From Panopea generosa (lineage: Eukaryota > Mollusca > Bivalvia > Adapedonta > Hiatellidae), in contig CM055906.1 of NCBI GenBank assembly GCA_029582155.1, positions 10,473,101-10,537,100 on the forward strand: DNA of 64,000 bases, in the 5' to 3' direction. The notes beneath the pieces were generated by a model. The model worked only from the letters and a program-made list of their open reading frames with translations. It was not told where the DNA came from and did not search any database. Positions 1 to 10,137 of the stretch are shown here, one piece after another. The translations under genes and the position numbers were made by a program. The number at the start of each line of letters is the position of its first letter. The first letter of the stretch is position 1.

Positions 1-830
1 AGTATACATACCTATAAACGTTGACAAGTCAAGGAACAATAAATGTATTGCATATAAATTTTGTATATTTATATTTCATCATATTGGTGAATCAAAACAC
101 AAACATTTTATTCATTTCAAAGCAAAACAATAAGAAAAAATCAGTTTATTTTCCATCTCATGAATAAACTTAGCCAATAATGAAATAATTTTAAAAACCA
201 AAATGTATACTTTTTTTTCCTTTCAGTGTATTTAATCCAAAAGTTTTCCCAATGCTAACGAAAACGCTGCTAAACTCCCAATTCCAAGGGTATGGGTCAT
301 CTTCCCAAGTTTCTGAAAAAAAAAACACTGTTCCTGAAATCAATTATTTTAAACAATCAAGCATTGCCGAACCTCTTTCATAACTGAAACATTGAAGTTG
401 ATCATTTATACATGTACTGATTCTTTTATTGGGTGCATGGATTTTTTTTTGACAGCTTAGTCAACAGAAAAAAAACGGAAAATAAAATAAAGATGGGTAA
501 CGCCCAAACTGCTCAAAATAATGCTTGTAAAAAAAAAAAAATGATTGATTAGAACTCCTGACAGCTTTTGGTTACTGTACATGTACATATATCTAATCAA
601 GCTTTCGGGCAACCTTACAATGTCATGTTTGGTGCAACTGACAATTTATGGATTGCAACATCATTCGGGATATGGACAAAGCAAGGCTGTCTGCTTCAGG
701 CCTATACGTTCATCCCACATACTTTAGTTTGAATTGCCTCAAAATGGAAAATCTGTAATGTCTGCTTGCAAAAAAGTTTTTATATTGATGATGAATTAGT
801 AACAATAGTTTTAACAATATTTGTTTTCAG
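1..830. other. AT-rich stretch without recognised gene
   Basis: No coding exon, RNA gene or repeat could be supported here. The sequence holds several A or T homopolymer runs and short spurious open frames. It ends in a pyrimidine-rich acceptor (TTTTCAG) that leads into the first WD40 relic exon, so it may be intron of that relic. Confidence 0.5.
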
Positions 831-941
831 TCCAGTAAACTGTGTTGCTTCCCACCCGAGAGTCAACTGATGGTGTCAGGACAGTGGGATAATATACAAT
901 CAAAATATGGGATGTCTTCCATAACACAAAGAAGGCATGCA
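831..941 (+). pseudogene. WD40-repeat gene relic, exon A (frameshifted)
   Basis: Seen: an acceptor TTTTCAG and a donor A/GTGAGT bound about 111 bp. In three successive frames it reads PVNCVASHP, then ESQLMVSGQWDN, then TIKIWDVFHNTKKAC, which is the classic layout of a WD40 blade (HP...SGSWD.TIKIWDV). Two lesions are needed to join them: one base missing in a C run (CACCCGAG) and an extra AT in GATAATATACAATC. Known: such blades build beta-propeller scaffolds. Inferred: this belongs to the same gene as the exons at 1559, 2580 and 3698. The style of the downstream blades recalls the C-terminal propeller of telomerase protein component 1 (TEP1), but that identity is uncertain. It is read as a decayed copy. 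Confidence 0.65.
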
Positions 942-1558
942 GTGAGTAAAACAATGAGATTGTTGTCATAGCTACTCCAGATATTGAATCTTAGGACATA
1001 ATTATCATATTTTGCACTCATCTATCTGAAAATATTTCATGATTACTGATAAATAAATGATCTTAGGTAAATGAATTTTCTGTAAGAGATTTTAATCAAA
1101 ACTTACCAGAAATTGTGCTCATGAAAAATGATAGTTTCGTATTGAATGTTGAGAGATTTTGGTGAGGCACGTTAGAACTCTTTTATGCACCACCATTCAA
1201 AGAATGATGAAGGAGCATTACTCCTGTTACTGTATGCCCGCTCAGTAAAAAAATTGGATTTGGATAATTTTTCTGAATGTGTCTTACGTATTTAATTAAT
1301 TTTTTTGTACCTGTATAATTATGAAGTTATATTCAAGTTCTGTATTTCTCAGCATCTGTCAAATGTTACGGCCCTTTTTTACTTAATTTCCTGTAAAAAG
1401 TAGGTTTCCATTCAAAAGTGGGGGCATTCATATCCACAGGTACATTGCTAATTTTATAAAGATATCAGTAATAAATTATCAAATATTCTGCAATAAATGT
1501 GTTTCTTTTATCACTAATGAGGTGTATATTTATTAATTACTGTTTGTATTAACTACAG
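942..1558 (+). other. Putative intron between WD40 relic exons A and B
   Basis: Bounded by GTGAGT at the left and ACTACAG at the right. No repeat or exon is recognised inside. Base composition is AT-rich like the flanks. Confidence 0.4.
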
Positions 1559-1678
1559 GTGCTGTGAGGTTACAAGTCATCTGTGAGAAATGTAGCATAT
1601 TCACAATCAGGTTGCCATATTGCCTGGGCAGCTCCAGATGGGGAAGTGAAACTGTGTGCTGCGTATGCAGGATCACAG
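1559..1678 (+). pseudogene. WD40-repeat gene relic, exon B (in-frame stop)
   Basis: Seen: acceptor ACTACAG and donor CAG/GTAACA. The best frame reads VL, stop, GYKSSVRNVAYSQSGCHIA, then a W and DGEVKLCAAYAGSQ. WD40 blades normally have RGH before SSV, so TGA-GGT-TAC most simply derives from CGA-GGT-CAC by two C-to-T transitions. A second frame stays open through the exon and continues past the donor, but its translation shows no WD40 pattern. Inferred: an ageing pseudogene exon of the same propeller as its neighbours. It follows exon A after a 617-bp intron. Confidence 0.65.
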
Positions 1679-2200
1679 GTAACATTTACATCATTTTATT
1701 TATTACACAATTAACGGTGCAGGAGGGTAATAAACCCATAACACATGAGTGCTCATTTATAATTGAATTGATTAAATGAGTTTGTAAATATTATATATTG
1801 TATCAATTTTGTAGTTTAATAATAAATGAGCACAAATGTAAGATTCTTTTTATCACGTAACTCGGTAAAATGGTATATTTTCCATTTATTTAACAGCTTA
1901 CCTTTATAAGCACCGAGAATAAATTGGACATATTAGTTTTGGTCAGTCGTCGTATGATGTAATGACTCATAATAACGCCATATTTCCATTACAAATTGAC
2001 ATCATTAATATATTTGGGCAAGTCAGAAAGTAGTTTGTAATTTTACATACGAGAGCCAATTTATACGGAAACTGCCGAGCAAAGAATAGATAGATATTAC
2101 ACTAGTTTATACACGGGTAGTACACAGTCACTGAAGTTCTGACATGATTATACAATGTATTATCTATAAGTAAAGGGATGATCCTAACTAGGATCATACA
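1679..2200 (+). other. Putative intron, no recognised content
   Basis: Non-coding AT-rich sequence between WD40 relic exons B and C. I see no gene or repeat up to the small tandem array that starts near 2200. Confidence 0.4.
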
Positions 2201-2411
2201 TTCTGTCTTTGATACAAGCAGTTCATCTGCATTTTTGTTTTTAATACAAGCAGTTTATCTGCATTTTTGTCAGCATTTTTGTCTTTGATACAAGCATTTC
2301 ATCTGCATTTTTTGTCTTTGATATAAGCAGTTCATCTGCATTTTTGTCTTAGATATCAGTTTTTCTTAGAAACAAGCAGTTTGTCTGCATTTTTGTCTTA
2401 GATAAAAGCAT
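2200..2411 (+). repeat. Short degenerate tandem array (about 34-bp unit)
   Basis: About six imperfect copies of a unit built on CTTTGATACAAGCAG and TTCATCTGCATTTTTGT. Copies vary in length and in the GATACAAG block. The array lies in the putative intron before WD40 relic exon C. Confidence 0.75.
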
Positions 2412-2579
2412 TTAAAAAAATTCTTTCACAACTTCCTATTTAATCAAACACATGTGTTTCACAAAGAAATGGTAGATTTAGATGTTCACTATGACCAACT
2501 ATAGAAGTTTTATTACAGACATGCAAAGGAGAATATTAATTGGCTCTAGCTTTAGTCAAGTTGTATTGTTTTGTTTTAG

Positions 2580-2678
2580 GTGTGCATTATTCATGGACAT
2601 GCCATTCCCACCAATGAGCTTATCTTCACTCCAACTGGAAAGGAGCTCCTCACCATTAGTGATGACCACAAAATAAAG
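2580..2678 (+). pseudogene. WD40-repeat gene relic, exon C (intact exon)
   Basis: Seen: acceptor TGTTTTAG and donor AAG/GTTTGT bound exactly 33 codons with no lesion. The exon starts VCIIHGHAIPTNELIF and ends KELLTISDDHKIK, one WD40 blade with the GH dipeptide and the S-x-D-D turn. Known: the pattern is typical of beta-propeller repeats, including those at the C-terminus of TEP1. This exon alone would pass as functional. It is grouped with the broken exons upstream and downstream because strand, spacing and blade style agree. The possibility that only an assembly problem breaks the others is noted under the findings. Confidence 0.7.
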
Positions 2679-3440
2679 GTTTGTCTGTTTGCTTCTTACT
2701 ATCGGCTCAGGATATCATAGATTTCAATTTCAGCTTTTTATTTATAAGTTTAACAAATGGTGCAGTGGGGTTTGCCCTTTTCTGATATCTGGAATAAAGG
2801 ATTTTCCACCTATACAATGCTTGTAATAATTAACACATTTGGTACACGTACATTGTAGATATATTTGTTTGTAGGAACAGTATTTCATTTAATATTTAAA
2901 TATGGCATTGTTCCTGAGATCCACTGGGCACTTTACCAGTGTGAAACACACCTTATCTCTGCAATTTAATGACTACTTCCTCAAATATTCATGGACATAG
3001 AACTAAGTTGTAACTGTAGCTAAATGGGATTCGAACTTGCAAACCTTGGATTGACAGAAGTGAAACATACTGATCTACATGTAACAATTCAGTAATGTAA
3101 ATCATTTAAGATATATTTCTAAATTTGTCGGGGCTACTCCTTGGCTGGGTTGCCTAAAGGTGCTGTATTCAGATTACTCGTTTCTCACCACTGAGTTCAT
3201 AGAAAAGTCATAAGTCTGTATGTGAGAAGTATTATCAGAAAACAGTTTTCTTTGTGGAAAGAGGGTTGTTCAACAAAGATTCATTCTAAGGTCTAACTTC
3301 ACCCCAGTAATGCTGACTGCCAAAATATTATATAATCTGTATTGGGTTGAAATAACTATGGCTTTCATACTTCTTATAATTGTTCTTCTGGCTGCATTAT
3401 ATTTGTGTATGTATGATTTAATTGAATAATATATTATTCC
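2679..3440 (+). other. Putative intron, no recognised content
   Basis: Between WD40 relic exon C and the tRNA-like SINE head at 3451. No exon or RNA gene is supported here. A stretch near 2985-3065 (ATTCGAACTTGCAAACC) hints at an eroded, reversed SINE B box, too weak to call. Confidence 0.35.
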
Positions 3441-3450
3441 TATATACCAT

Positions 3451-3530
3451 CTTCCGTGGCCTAGTGGTTACAGCATCCGCCTCGGAAGTGAGAGGTCAAA
3501 GGTTTGAATCCTGGTGGAAGCACTTGGATT
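3451..3530 (+). repeat. tRNA-derived SINE head
   Basis: A perfect pol III A box (TGGCCTAGTGG, 3457-3467) is followed 33 bp later by a B box (GGTTTGAATCC, 3501-3511). The remaining sequence is tRNA-like but does not give a clean cloverleaf acceptor stem, so a SINE head is more likely than a working tRNA gene. The body probably runs on toward exon D of the WD40 relic, but its end is not clear. Confidence 0.6.
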
Positions 3531-3697
3531 ATTTTACTGATGCGGCCAGTTGCTCAACCAGCAGCTAATTAAATTGAGTGGTTTTAATAGGAAGAAACTG
3601 TGGTGCAGCATAAAGGTGTCTCATAAGCCCAATGTGGCTTGCAGTTTCAACAGAGGTGACACTATAGTAAACAAACACTGTACTTTACATCATACAG

Positions 3698-3880
3698 GTA
3701 TGGTCCAGTCATTTTGGTCAGCCAATCTCAGCACTTGGTCAGGAAGACCTAGGTTCTACAATGTCTGTCGCATATCATCCAGCAGGGAGACAGTTGCTGT
3801 TGGTTACCATTCAGGATATATTCTTATCTACAACATCTTATCTACGACATCTTTACTGGGGAAAAAACCATCTCACTGAG
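3698..3880 (+). pseudogene. WD40-repeat gene relic, exon D (frameshifted)
   Basis: Seen: acceptor CATACAG, then VWSSHFGQPISALGQ, DLGSTMSVAYHPAGRQL in one frame and AVGYHSGYILIYNI in the next. The switch is explained by one missing G in CAGTTGCTGTTGG (expected CAGTTGGCTGTTGG). The two halves make a complete WD40 blade: VW at the end of one blade, then SVAYHP and the closing strand LIYN. The 3' boundary is unclear. The sequence after 3880 is not recognisable. Together with exons A-C this gives four blades on the plus strand within 3 kb, three of them damaged. Confidence 0.65.
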
Positions 3881-4560
3881 GTTATACAAGAATTGGTTTC
3901 CAAAGCATCTTTCCCTTTCCATGAGGCAATGGAAGAAACGTTTATGACTTGCAGTACACACAGCTGCAGACTTCAATTATAAAAACAGACTTTTATCTGA
4001 CGGAAGCCTCCATTCATTTTAAGCATACAAAATAGTATTGACGACTCAACACTATAGCTGAGCACTAAGTGCTGTATTGTTATACAAATTAACTGTCCGT
4101 CACCATTTGTGGTGTTATATCTCCTCAATATACTTAGGAAAACCCTCTTAAATGATTTTTGTAAGCCAGGTCCTCGTGAATAAATCATTGAAATGTTTTC
4201 TGATTATCTTTCACTGGATATGATTGATACACAACGGATTAGTTGCACAAAATGTCCTATTGACATTTATACGAAATTACCAAAATTCTCCAATTTTTGT
4301 ACATAATATAGTAAACTCTGGATAGCATAATCTAAACAACACCTGCATAGAGTACGACGAGCCTGTGTGTATATATATTGTACCATAGCATTTATGTCCT
4401 CTGTCTGGCTTACCCGTTATTCCTTGTCTTGCATTTTCAATTTCGGTAAGACGAACGTATAAAATGGACGAATGCTATAACATATGTTAAATAACATTTC
4501 ACCTTTTAGTTACTTGTATTGCATTGTTTCGATTTTATTTTACTTTTGGTAAGGCATATA
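3881..4560. other. No recognised gene
   Basis: Non-coding, AT-rich. No repeat family or exon is supported up to the SINE target-site duplication at 4562. Confidence 0.4.
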
Positions 4561-4561
4561 T

Positions 4562-4899
4562 TACTTTTGATGTGAAGACCGCGGCATGGTCAAGTGGTAG
4601 AGCATCCGCCTGGCATGCAGAAGGTCGTGGGGTCAATCCCCGGCCGGGTCATACCAAAGACTTTAAAAATGGTACTAGAAGCTTCCTCGCTCAGCATTTA
4701 GATGAGAGTTCTAGGTCTGGTCCCCGGTGTCAGTTTAATGTGACTGGGTGGGGTATCATACCATGTGTCTGTGGCATGATACTCCAGTGTGACAGCGCTT
4801 AAAATACTGTTTGAAGTAGACAGCGTCGCGATATGACTGAAAAATTGTTGAAACCAATGCTAAACACCATACAACAACAACAACAATACTTTTGATGTG
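4562..4899 (+). mobile_element. Full-length tRNA-derived SINE with 13-bp target-site duplication
   Basis: Seen: the 13-mer TACTTTTGATGTG occurs at 4562-4574 and again at 4887-4899 and brackets a 312-bp unit. The unit has a perfect A box (TGGTCAAGTGG, 4587-4597), a B-box-like GGGTCAATCCC (4630-4640), a non-tRNA body, and a tail that reads GCTAAACACC and ends in a short CAA repeat. Known: this is the standard pol III SINE layout, mobilised in trans by LINE machinery. The tail resembles widespread molluscan SINEs of the V-SINE or Meta-SINE groups, but I cannot tell which. A 5'-truncated sister copy is at 58060-58318. The perfect duplication points to recent insertion. Confidence 0.9.
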
Positions 4900-5320
4900 T
4901 TATTACATAATCTAGATAAATCGGTTTGGTCTGAAAATATTGCAATGTATAACAATCAAAATTATAATAAAGTATTGTCATGTTTATCTACTATAATTTA
5001 AGTATTCAATTCTGTACAATTTATTGTAATTCTACAATTATTTTATGCTGTTTTGCACTATTTTGCTGATTTTTATCATGTTGTTTTCAAATGATTATAC
5101 GACTGTCTGTTTAAATGGTTGTATTGTATTAAATACTCTCCTGAATGGAGGAATAAAATAATGTATCTATCTTCATGTCTCAATTGATTCTGTGATTCTG
5201 TTATGCTAACTGATCATCTGTTTACCATCAGTGGCATAAAACTGATGATAATTATTTAAACAAAACAAACAATAAACAGAATGTAAGAAACAAAGAACTG
5301 ATAAATTAAAATATTCTAGC
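4900..5320. other. No recognised gene
   Basis: AT-rich spacer between the SINE and the tandem array starting near 5325. No feature is supported. Confidence 0.4.
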
Positions 5321-5324
5321 TTAC

Positions 5325-5640
5325 AAATGTTAAAAACGTAACCAAGTTGTAACTGTTCAGCAACATCAAAAATGTAACCAAGTTGTTACCGTTCAGCAAT
5401 ATCAAAACGTAACCCACCAGTTGTAACCGTTTAGCAACTTCAAAACGTAACCCACCAGTTGTAACCGTTTAGCAACTTCAAAACGTAACCAAGTTGTAAC
5501 CGTTCAGCAACATCAAAACGTAACCCAGTTGTAATTGTTCAGCAACATCAAAACATAACCCAGTTGTAACGGTTCAGCAAAAACAAAATGTAACACAGTT
5601 GTAACGGTTCAGCAACATCAAAATGTAACCCAGTTGTAGC
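5325..5640 (+). repeat. Tandem array, about 36-bp unit (GTAACCnAGTTGTAACCGTTCAGC)
   Basis: About eight to nine copies. Each combines AACATCAAAACGTAACC with AGTTGTAACCGTTCAGC, with one or two-base indels and scattered changes. The array abuts the degraded LINE fragment that starts near 5650. Confidence 0.85.
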
Positions 5641-5649
5641 GAAGATACA

Positions 5650-6460
5650 TGGTCCATTTTAGGTACTATTCTCGCATCATAGATTTGACTGTGTATAGAG
5701 AACATTAAGACATTTTTATTGAATAAGTTTGTTACAAGACTAGAGAAGTATAAACTGGCTGATTCTGTTAAAACATTAGCAGTTCTTAATCTAGATATTC
5801 ATTAACAACCTACACCAAGATATTTATAGTTACGACATATTTCAATAATAGTATCCCAATTCTGAAAAGAATGCATTTTGAGGGAAATAACATCCCATTG
5901 CTTTTCACCCTACACATATCAAATAAATCTGTATATTTACTATTTCAATGTTGGCTTTACTTTCGTCATATAAACTTTTAAGTGATGCGAAAGTATTGCC
6001 TGATAGACATATGTTTGTAAGTTTTATATAAAATGCCTCTAATTACAAAATCGAAAGCTTTTGCCAAATCAAAAGAGCACGTCAATGTATTTAAAGGTTG
6101 TGTTTTCCTATTTATAATATCGTTGTTAAAGAGAATATGTATTCATCACATGGCCTTTTTTAGCGAAAACCATTTTGTTCATCTTCTATAATATCATTTG
6201 TTTCTAAATATTTTACTAAACGTTTATTAAGTATGCAATGTATTTGTATAAAGTTTAAATACCATAGATATAAGACTGGTTCCACAATAATTTGTAGGAA
6301 CTCTTGGGTATTTTTTTTTTTTGTGGGGGGGGGGGCGGGTATAGGTTTTATAATGGAGATCATCCATATAGAAATTACAATATGCGACTTAAAGCATTCA
6401 TTAAATAATGATTTTAATAATTGATGAACAATGGTTTACATTCCTCTACTGATATAGATT
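5650..6460 (-). pseudogene. Degraded non-LTR retrotransposon (LINE) RT fragment
   Basis: Seen on the minus strand, in broken frames: ILNKRLVKYLETNDI and EDEQNGFR (RT fingers region), then FDLAKAFDFVIRGILYK (catalytic motif A with its first Asp), and later pieces ending YKYLG and TQIYDARIVPKMDH-like residues. These match in order the intact LINE frame at 20408-23242 (LLNNRITNF, EGQNGFRKGRST, DFRKAYDTV, YKYLG). Many stops and shifts are present, and the palm YADD region is missing. A T/G homopolymer run (about 6311-6336) lies inside it. The 5' side of the fragment ends close to the assembly gap. Confidence 0.75.
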
Positions 6461-6512
6461 CGTTTTACATTTTCAAATACATAATTATCAATATATTAAA
6501 ATTCTATTATTT

Positions 6513-7012
6513 NNNNNNNNNNNNNNNNNNNNNNNNNNNNNNNNNNNNNNNNNNNNNNNNNNNNNNNNNNNNNNNNNNNNNNNNNNNNNNNNNNNNNNNN
6601 NNNNNNNNNNNNNNNNNNNNNNNNNNNNNNNNNNNNNNNNNNNNNNNNNNNNNNNNNNNNNNNNNNNNNNNNNNNNNNNNNNNNNNNNNNNNNNNNNNNN
6701 NNNNNNNNNNNNNNNNNNNNNNNNNNNNNNNNNNNNNNNNNNNNNNNNNNNNNNNNNNNNNNNNNNNNNNNNNNNNNNNNNNNNNNNNNNNNNNNNNNNN
6801 NNNNNNNNNNNNNNNNNNNNNNNNNNNNNNNNNNNNNNNNNNNNNNNNNNNNNNNNNNNNNNNNNNNNNNNNNNNNNNNNNNNNNNNNNNNNNNNNNNNN
6901 NNNNNNNNNNNNNNNNNNNNNNNNNNNNNNNNNNNNNNNNNNNNNNNNNNNNNNNNNNNNNNNNNNNNNNNNNNNNNNNNNNNNNNNNNNNNNNNNNNNN
7001 NNNNNNNNNNNN
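6513..7012. other. Assembly gap (500 N)
   Basis: Exactly 500 undetermined bases, a conventional placeholder length, so the true distance is unknown. Any open frame reported across it is meaningless. Confidence 0.99.
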
Positions 7013-7867
7013 ACTGGCCCAAATGGCAAGTTGGAAGCCCAAATATTTTTTACTTATTTTTTTAAATAAAAACATAAAAAGAAAAAAAATTCACACAAGT
7101 TTATTATCATATTTGATCACTATTCTTTAATCAACTTGTCTCAGCACATTGCCCTGTATCAAAGGACTATAAAAGAATCTCTTACTTTGTCTGTATACAC
7201 TTCTTATCGTCACTATAATAATTCGATTCTTCATAGCAATTCTCATTGCACAAGTTAAAATATTTGGTCAGACATCAATTGTTGCACGTGCCTGCACTTT
7301 TTTCTGTGAAATCAAAAAAATAAAAATTCCAAAATGTAATAATAATCCGACCTCTAGGAAGGCCTCTTCATTTTCATTTATTAGAGTAAACAACACTAAA
7401 ACATTACATTTAATATCAATTGATTTGGTTATAAACAATGAAATCAATGTTAATATATTAAGGATAACCAGGCCCCTAAAAAACACAATATAAACACCAA
7501 AACACACAGTATAGCTGAGTTCTTTTTTTCGGAAGACCTCCCTACAACTGTACCTACACATCATATTCATCCAAGCTACGACCCTGATTATTTGCAAGTT
7601 TAATAAACCTACTCGCCAACTGTCTTAATTTGGTTATTTGTTCATTTAGGTCACATGTGAACATACAGAGAAATCTTCATTAACTCATTTTACCATTTCC
7701 ATACTTCAGTCAGTTTCAATCTTTATAGGTGACCCAGTTCTTCTTGAAAGTACAAACTCGTTCATGTTTATACCCTTATCGTACAATTATGATAGAGGTA
7801 GTTTTTTTTTCGCAATTTGGCACAAGGTCCTATTTCAAGGTCACCATGATATTTGGTGTTCGATAAT
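7013..7867. other. No recognised gene
   Basis: AT-rich sequence between the gap and the hairpin MITE. I see no conserved motif. Short minus-strand open frames here look random. Confidence 0.4.
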
Positions 7868-8109
7868 TTAACCCTTTACTCCGTAGATACGTGTTTTCCT
7901 GCACCAATCACAGAAGGCCTTTGAAAACAGTGCAGGAAGAGTTCAGATTGCTCGTAACGAGCAATCTGAACACTTCCTGCACTGTTTTCCACTCCGTCAG
8001 TTAATATAAAAATAACTCAACCAATAATTCAAAAGCCTTCTATATTAGAGGTGTCCAAAGGCATCTATATTAGGTGTCCAAAGGCGTCTATATGAAATAA
8101 AGGGTTTAA
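7868..8109. mobile_element. TTAA-flanked MITE with long internal hairpin
   Basis: Seen: the left edge reads TTAACCCTTTACTCC and the right edge AATAAAGGGTTTAA, which are inverted copies with a one-base offset at the TTAA. Inside, 7923-7955 and 7957-7989 form a 33-bp inverted repeat with a single mismatch and a 1-nt centre (arm core CAGTGCAGGAAG and TTCAGATTGCTCGT). A short direct duplication (GGTGTCCAAAGGC) lies near 8050-8085. Inferred: a roughly 240-bp non-autonomous element mobilised by a TTAA-specific transposase (piggyBac or Kolobok type). No coding capacity. Confidence 0.65.
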
Positions 8110-8535
8110 TCAAATTCAGTTGTTTCCAGCATCATTATAAATGTATTATACAGATTTAAGTGATGTTAAATTACTCAAAACGAAAACTTAAGCAAACCGG
8201 GTTGAAGGTTATAATGTGTTTCGATTGGTTGCAAAAAGTCAATACCCCGACAATTCGAACAATAAGAGTATCCCTCTAGGTGATATCTGTTTTAAGACCC
8301 AAAATTTCCAGAAATTGGTCTCTTGCGATATAAATAGTCTGAACAGTCTAAACATTTGAAAAACGCTTGTGGCCCAATAAAAAAAAACGCTATAACCTGG
8401 ATCTTGACTATATATGTATTTTTCTCAGACTGAATTATTCCGTGGACAGTATAGTATGTCAGTTTAAGACGAAGTACTAATCATTCATGGAATATTTTGG
8501 TAGTTGCCAGGTTTTTTTGGCTTACTAGTAAATTC
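8110..8535. other. No recognised gene
   Basis: Spacer between the MITE and the AGCTC-type dispersed element. No exon, RNA gene or repeat is supported. Confidence 0.4.
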
Positions 8536-8540
8536 TTGTT

Positions 8541-9347
8541 TTTAGCTCACCTGAGCCAAAGTCTCACAGGTGAGGTTATGTGATCGCCTGGTGTCTGTCA
8601 TCTGTCAGCCGTCGTCCGTCGTTAACTTTTAGCTTCTAACAACGTATCCTCTGAAACACTGGGCCATTTTTGATATAACTTTACAGAAATGTTCCTTGGG
8701 TGACCCTCTACCAAGCAATCTTGATTCGTCAAAAAACATGGCCACCAGGGTGCGGGGCAAGTTTAATTAGTAAAAACTTAAAAAATCTTCTTGTCAGAAA
8801 CTACTGGCTCGATTTTAAAATAAGTTCACAGAAATGTTCCTTGGGGGAACCCCCCACCAAGTTTGTTTTAACTATAGTGATTCGTCAAAAAACATGGTGG
8901 CCTGGGGGTGGGGTTAGCTTTACTATATAAGCTCTATTAAAACTTAAAAAATCATCTTGTCAGAAACCACCAGATCAATTTTAAAACAATTTCACAGAAA
9001 TGTTCCTTGGGTGACCCTTAACCAAGTTTGTTCAAGCTAAAAAACATGACCGCCACAGTGAGGTGCTAGTTTACTATATAGGCAGCTATAGTAAAAACTT
9101 CAAAAGCCTTCTTATCAGAATCTACTGATCTGATTTCAATGTAATTTCACTGACATTTACCATGGGTGAACCTCTACCAGTTTGAACTCTTCTACGCATC
9201 TGTTACATCTTCAAAACAAGTAGAAATTCTTACCCATCTCGTTTTTTCTGGAATTTGTAGTGTACATGTATTATATAATCTACTTAAGTTGGGTGACTCA
9301 AGTTCTGTCAGGTCAGTGATATAGGGCCATCTTGGTCCTCTTGTTTG
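8541..9347 (+). repeat. AGCTCACCTG...CTCTTGTT dispersed element
   Basis: Starts TTTTTAGCTCACCTGAGCC and ends CCTCTTGTTT. The 5' end folds on itself (CTCACCTG / CAGGTGAG, about 8545-8575). Inside there are three internal repeats of about 145-170 bp, each with CAGAAATGTTCCTTGGG followed by ACC and ACCAAG. The same end signatures bound the elements at 30266, 32956 and 33899. From memory such elements are abundant in bivalve genomes. The class is unassigned and no protein is encoded. Confidence 0.6.
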
Positions 9348-9415
9348 CAACTTTTGGTTGCCTGAGCAAGACTTTACCTGCTCAGGCAAGCGGGTGACCG
9401 GCCATTTCAGGCACT

Positions 9416-10074
9416 GAAATATAACCTGATAACGACGTATATAACCTGACTAAACCATATATAACATGATAATGCCATATATAACTTGGTGATGCCATAT
9501 ATAACATGGTAATGCCATATATAACCTGATAATGCCATATATAACCAGGTAATACCATATTTAACCTGGTTATGTCATATATAAACCTGGTTATACCATA
9601 TATAATCTGGTAATGTCATATATAACCTGGTAATAACATATATAATCTGGCAATGCCATATATAACCTGGTAATGTCATATATAACTTGGATAAAATATG
9701 GAAAACCTGATAATGTCATATATAACCTGGATAAACCAAATATAACCTGATAATGCTATATATAACCTAGCTATGCAAAATATACCTGATAATGCCACAC
9801 ATAACTTGGTAATGCCATATATAACCTGATAATGCCATATTACCTGGTAATACCGTATATAACCTGGTAATGCCATATATATAACCTGGATAAACCAAAT
9901 ATAACCTGGTCATGCCATATATACCCTGAATAATGCCATACATAACCTGGATAATGCCAGATATAACCTGATAATGCCATATATAACCTGGTAATGCCCT
10001 ATTTAACCTGGTTTATGCCATATTTAACCCGGTAATGCCATTTATAACCTGGTAATACCATATATAACCTGGTA

Positions 10075-10137
<63 letters not shown>

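Noticed and set aside
3451-3530. Functional tRNA gene
   Set aside because: A and B boxes are good, but the acceptor and anticodon stems do not pair convincingly and SINE-like sequence follows. The same applies to 4575-4650, 36016-36095, 59505-59577 and 60366-60440.
6421-7075. Open frames of 171-214 codons
   Set aside because: They run through the 500-N gap and have no real sequence content.
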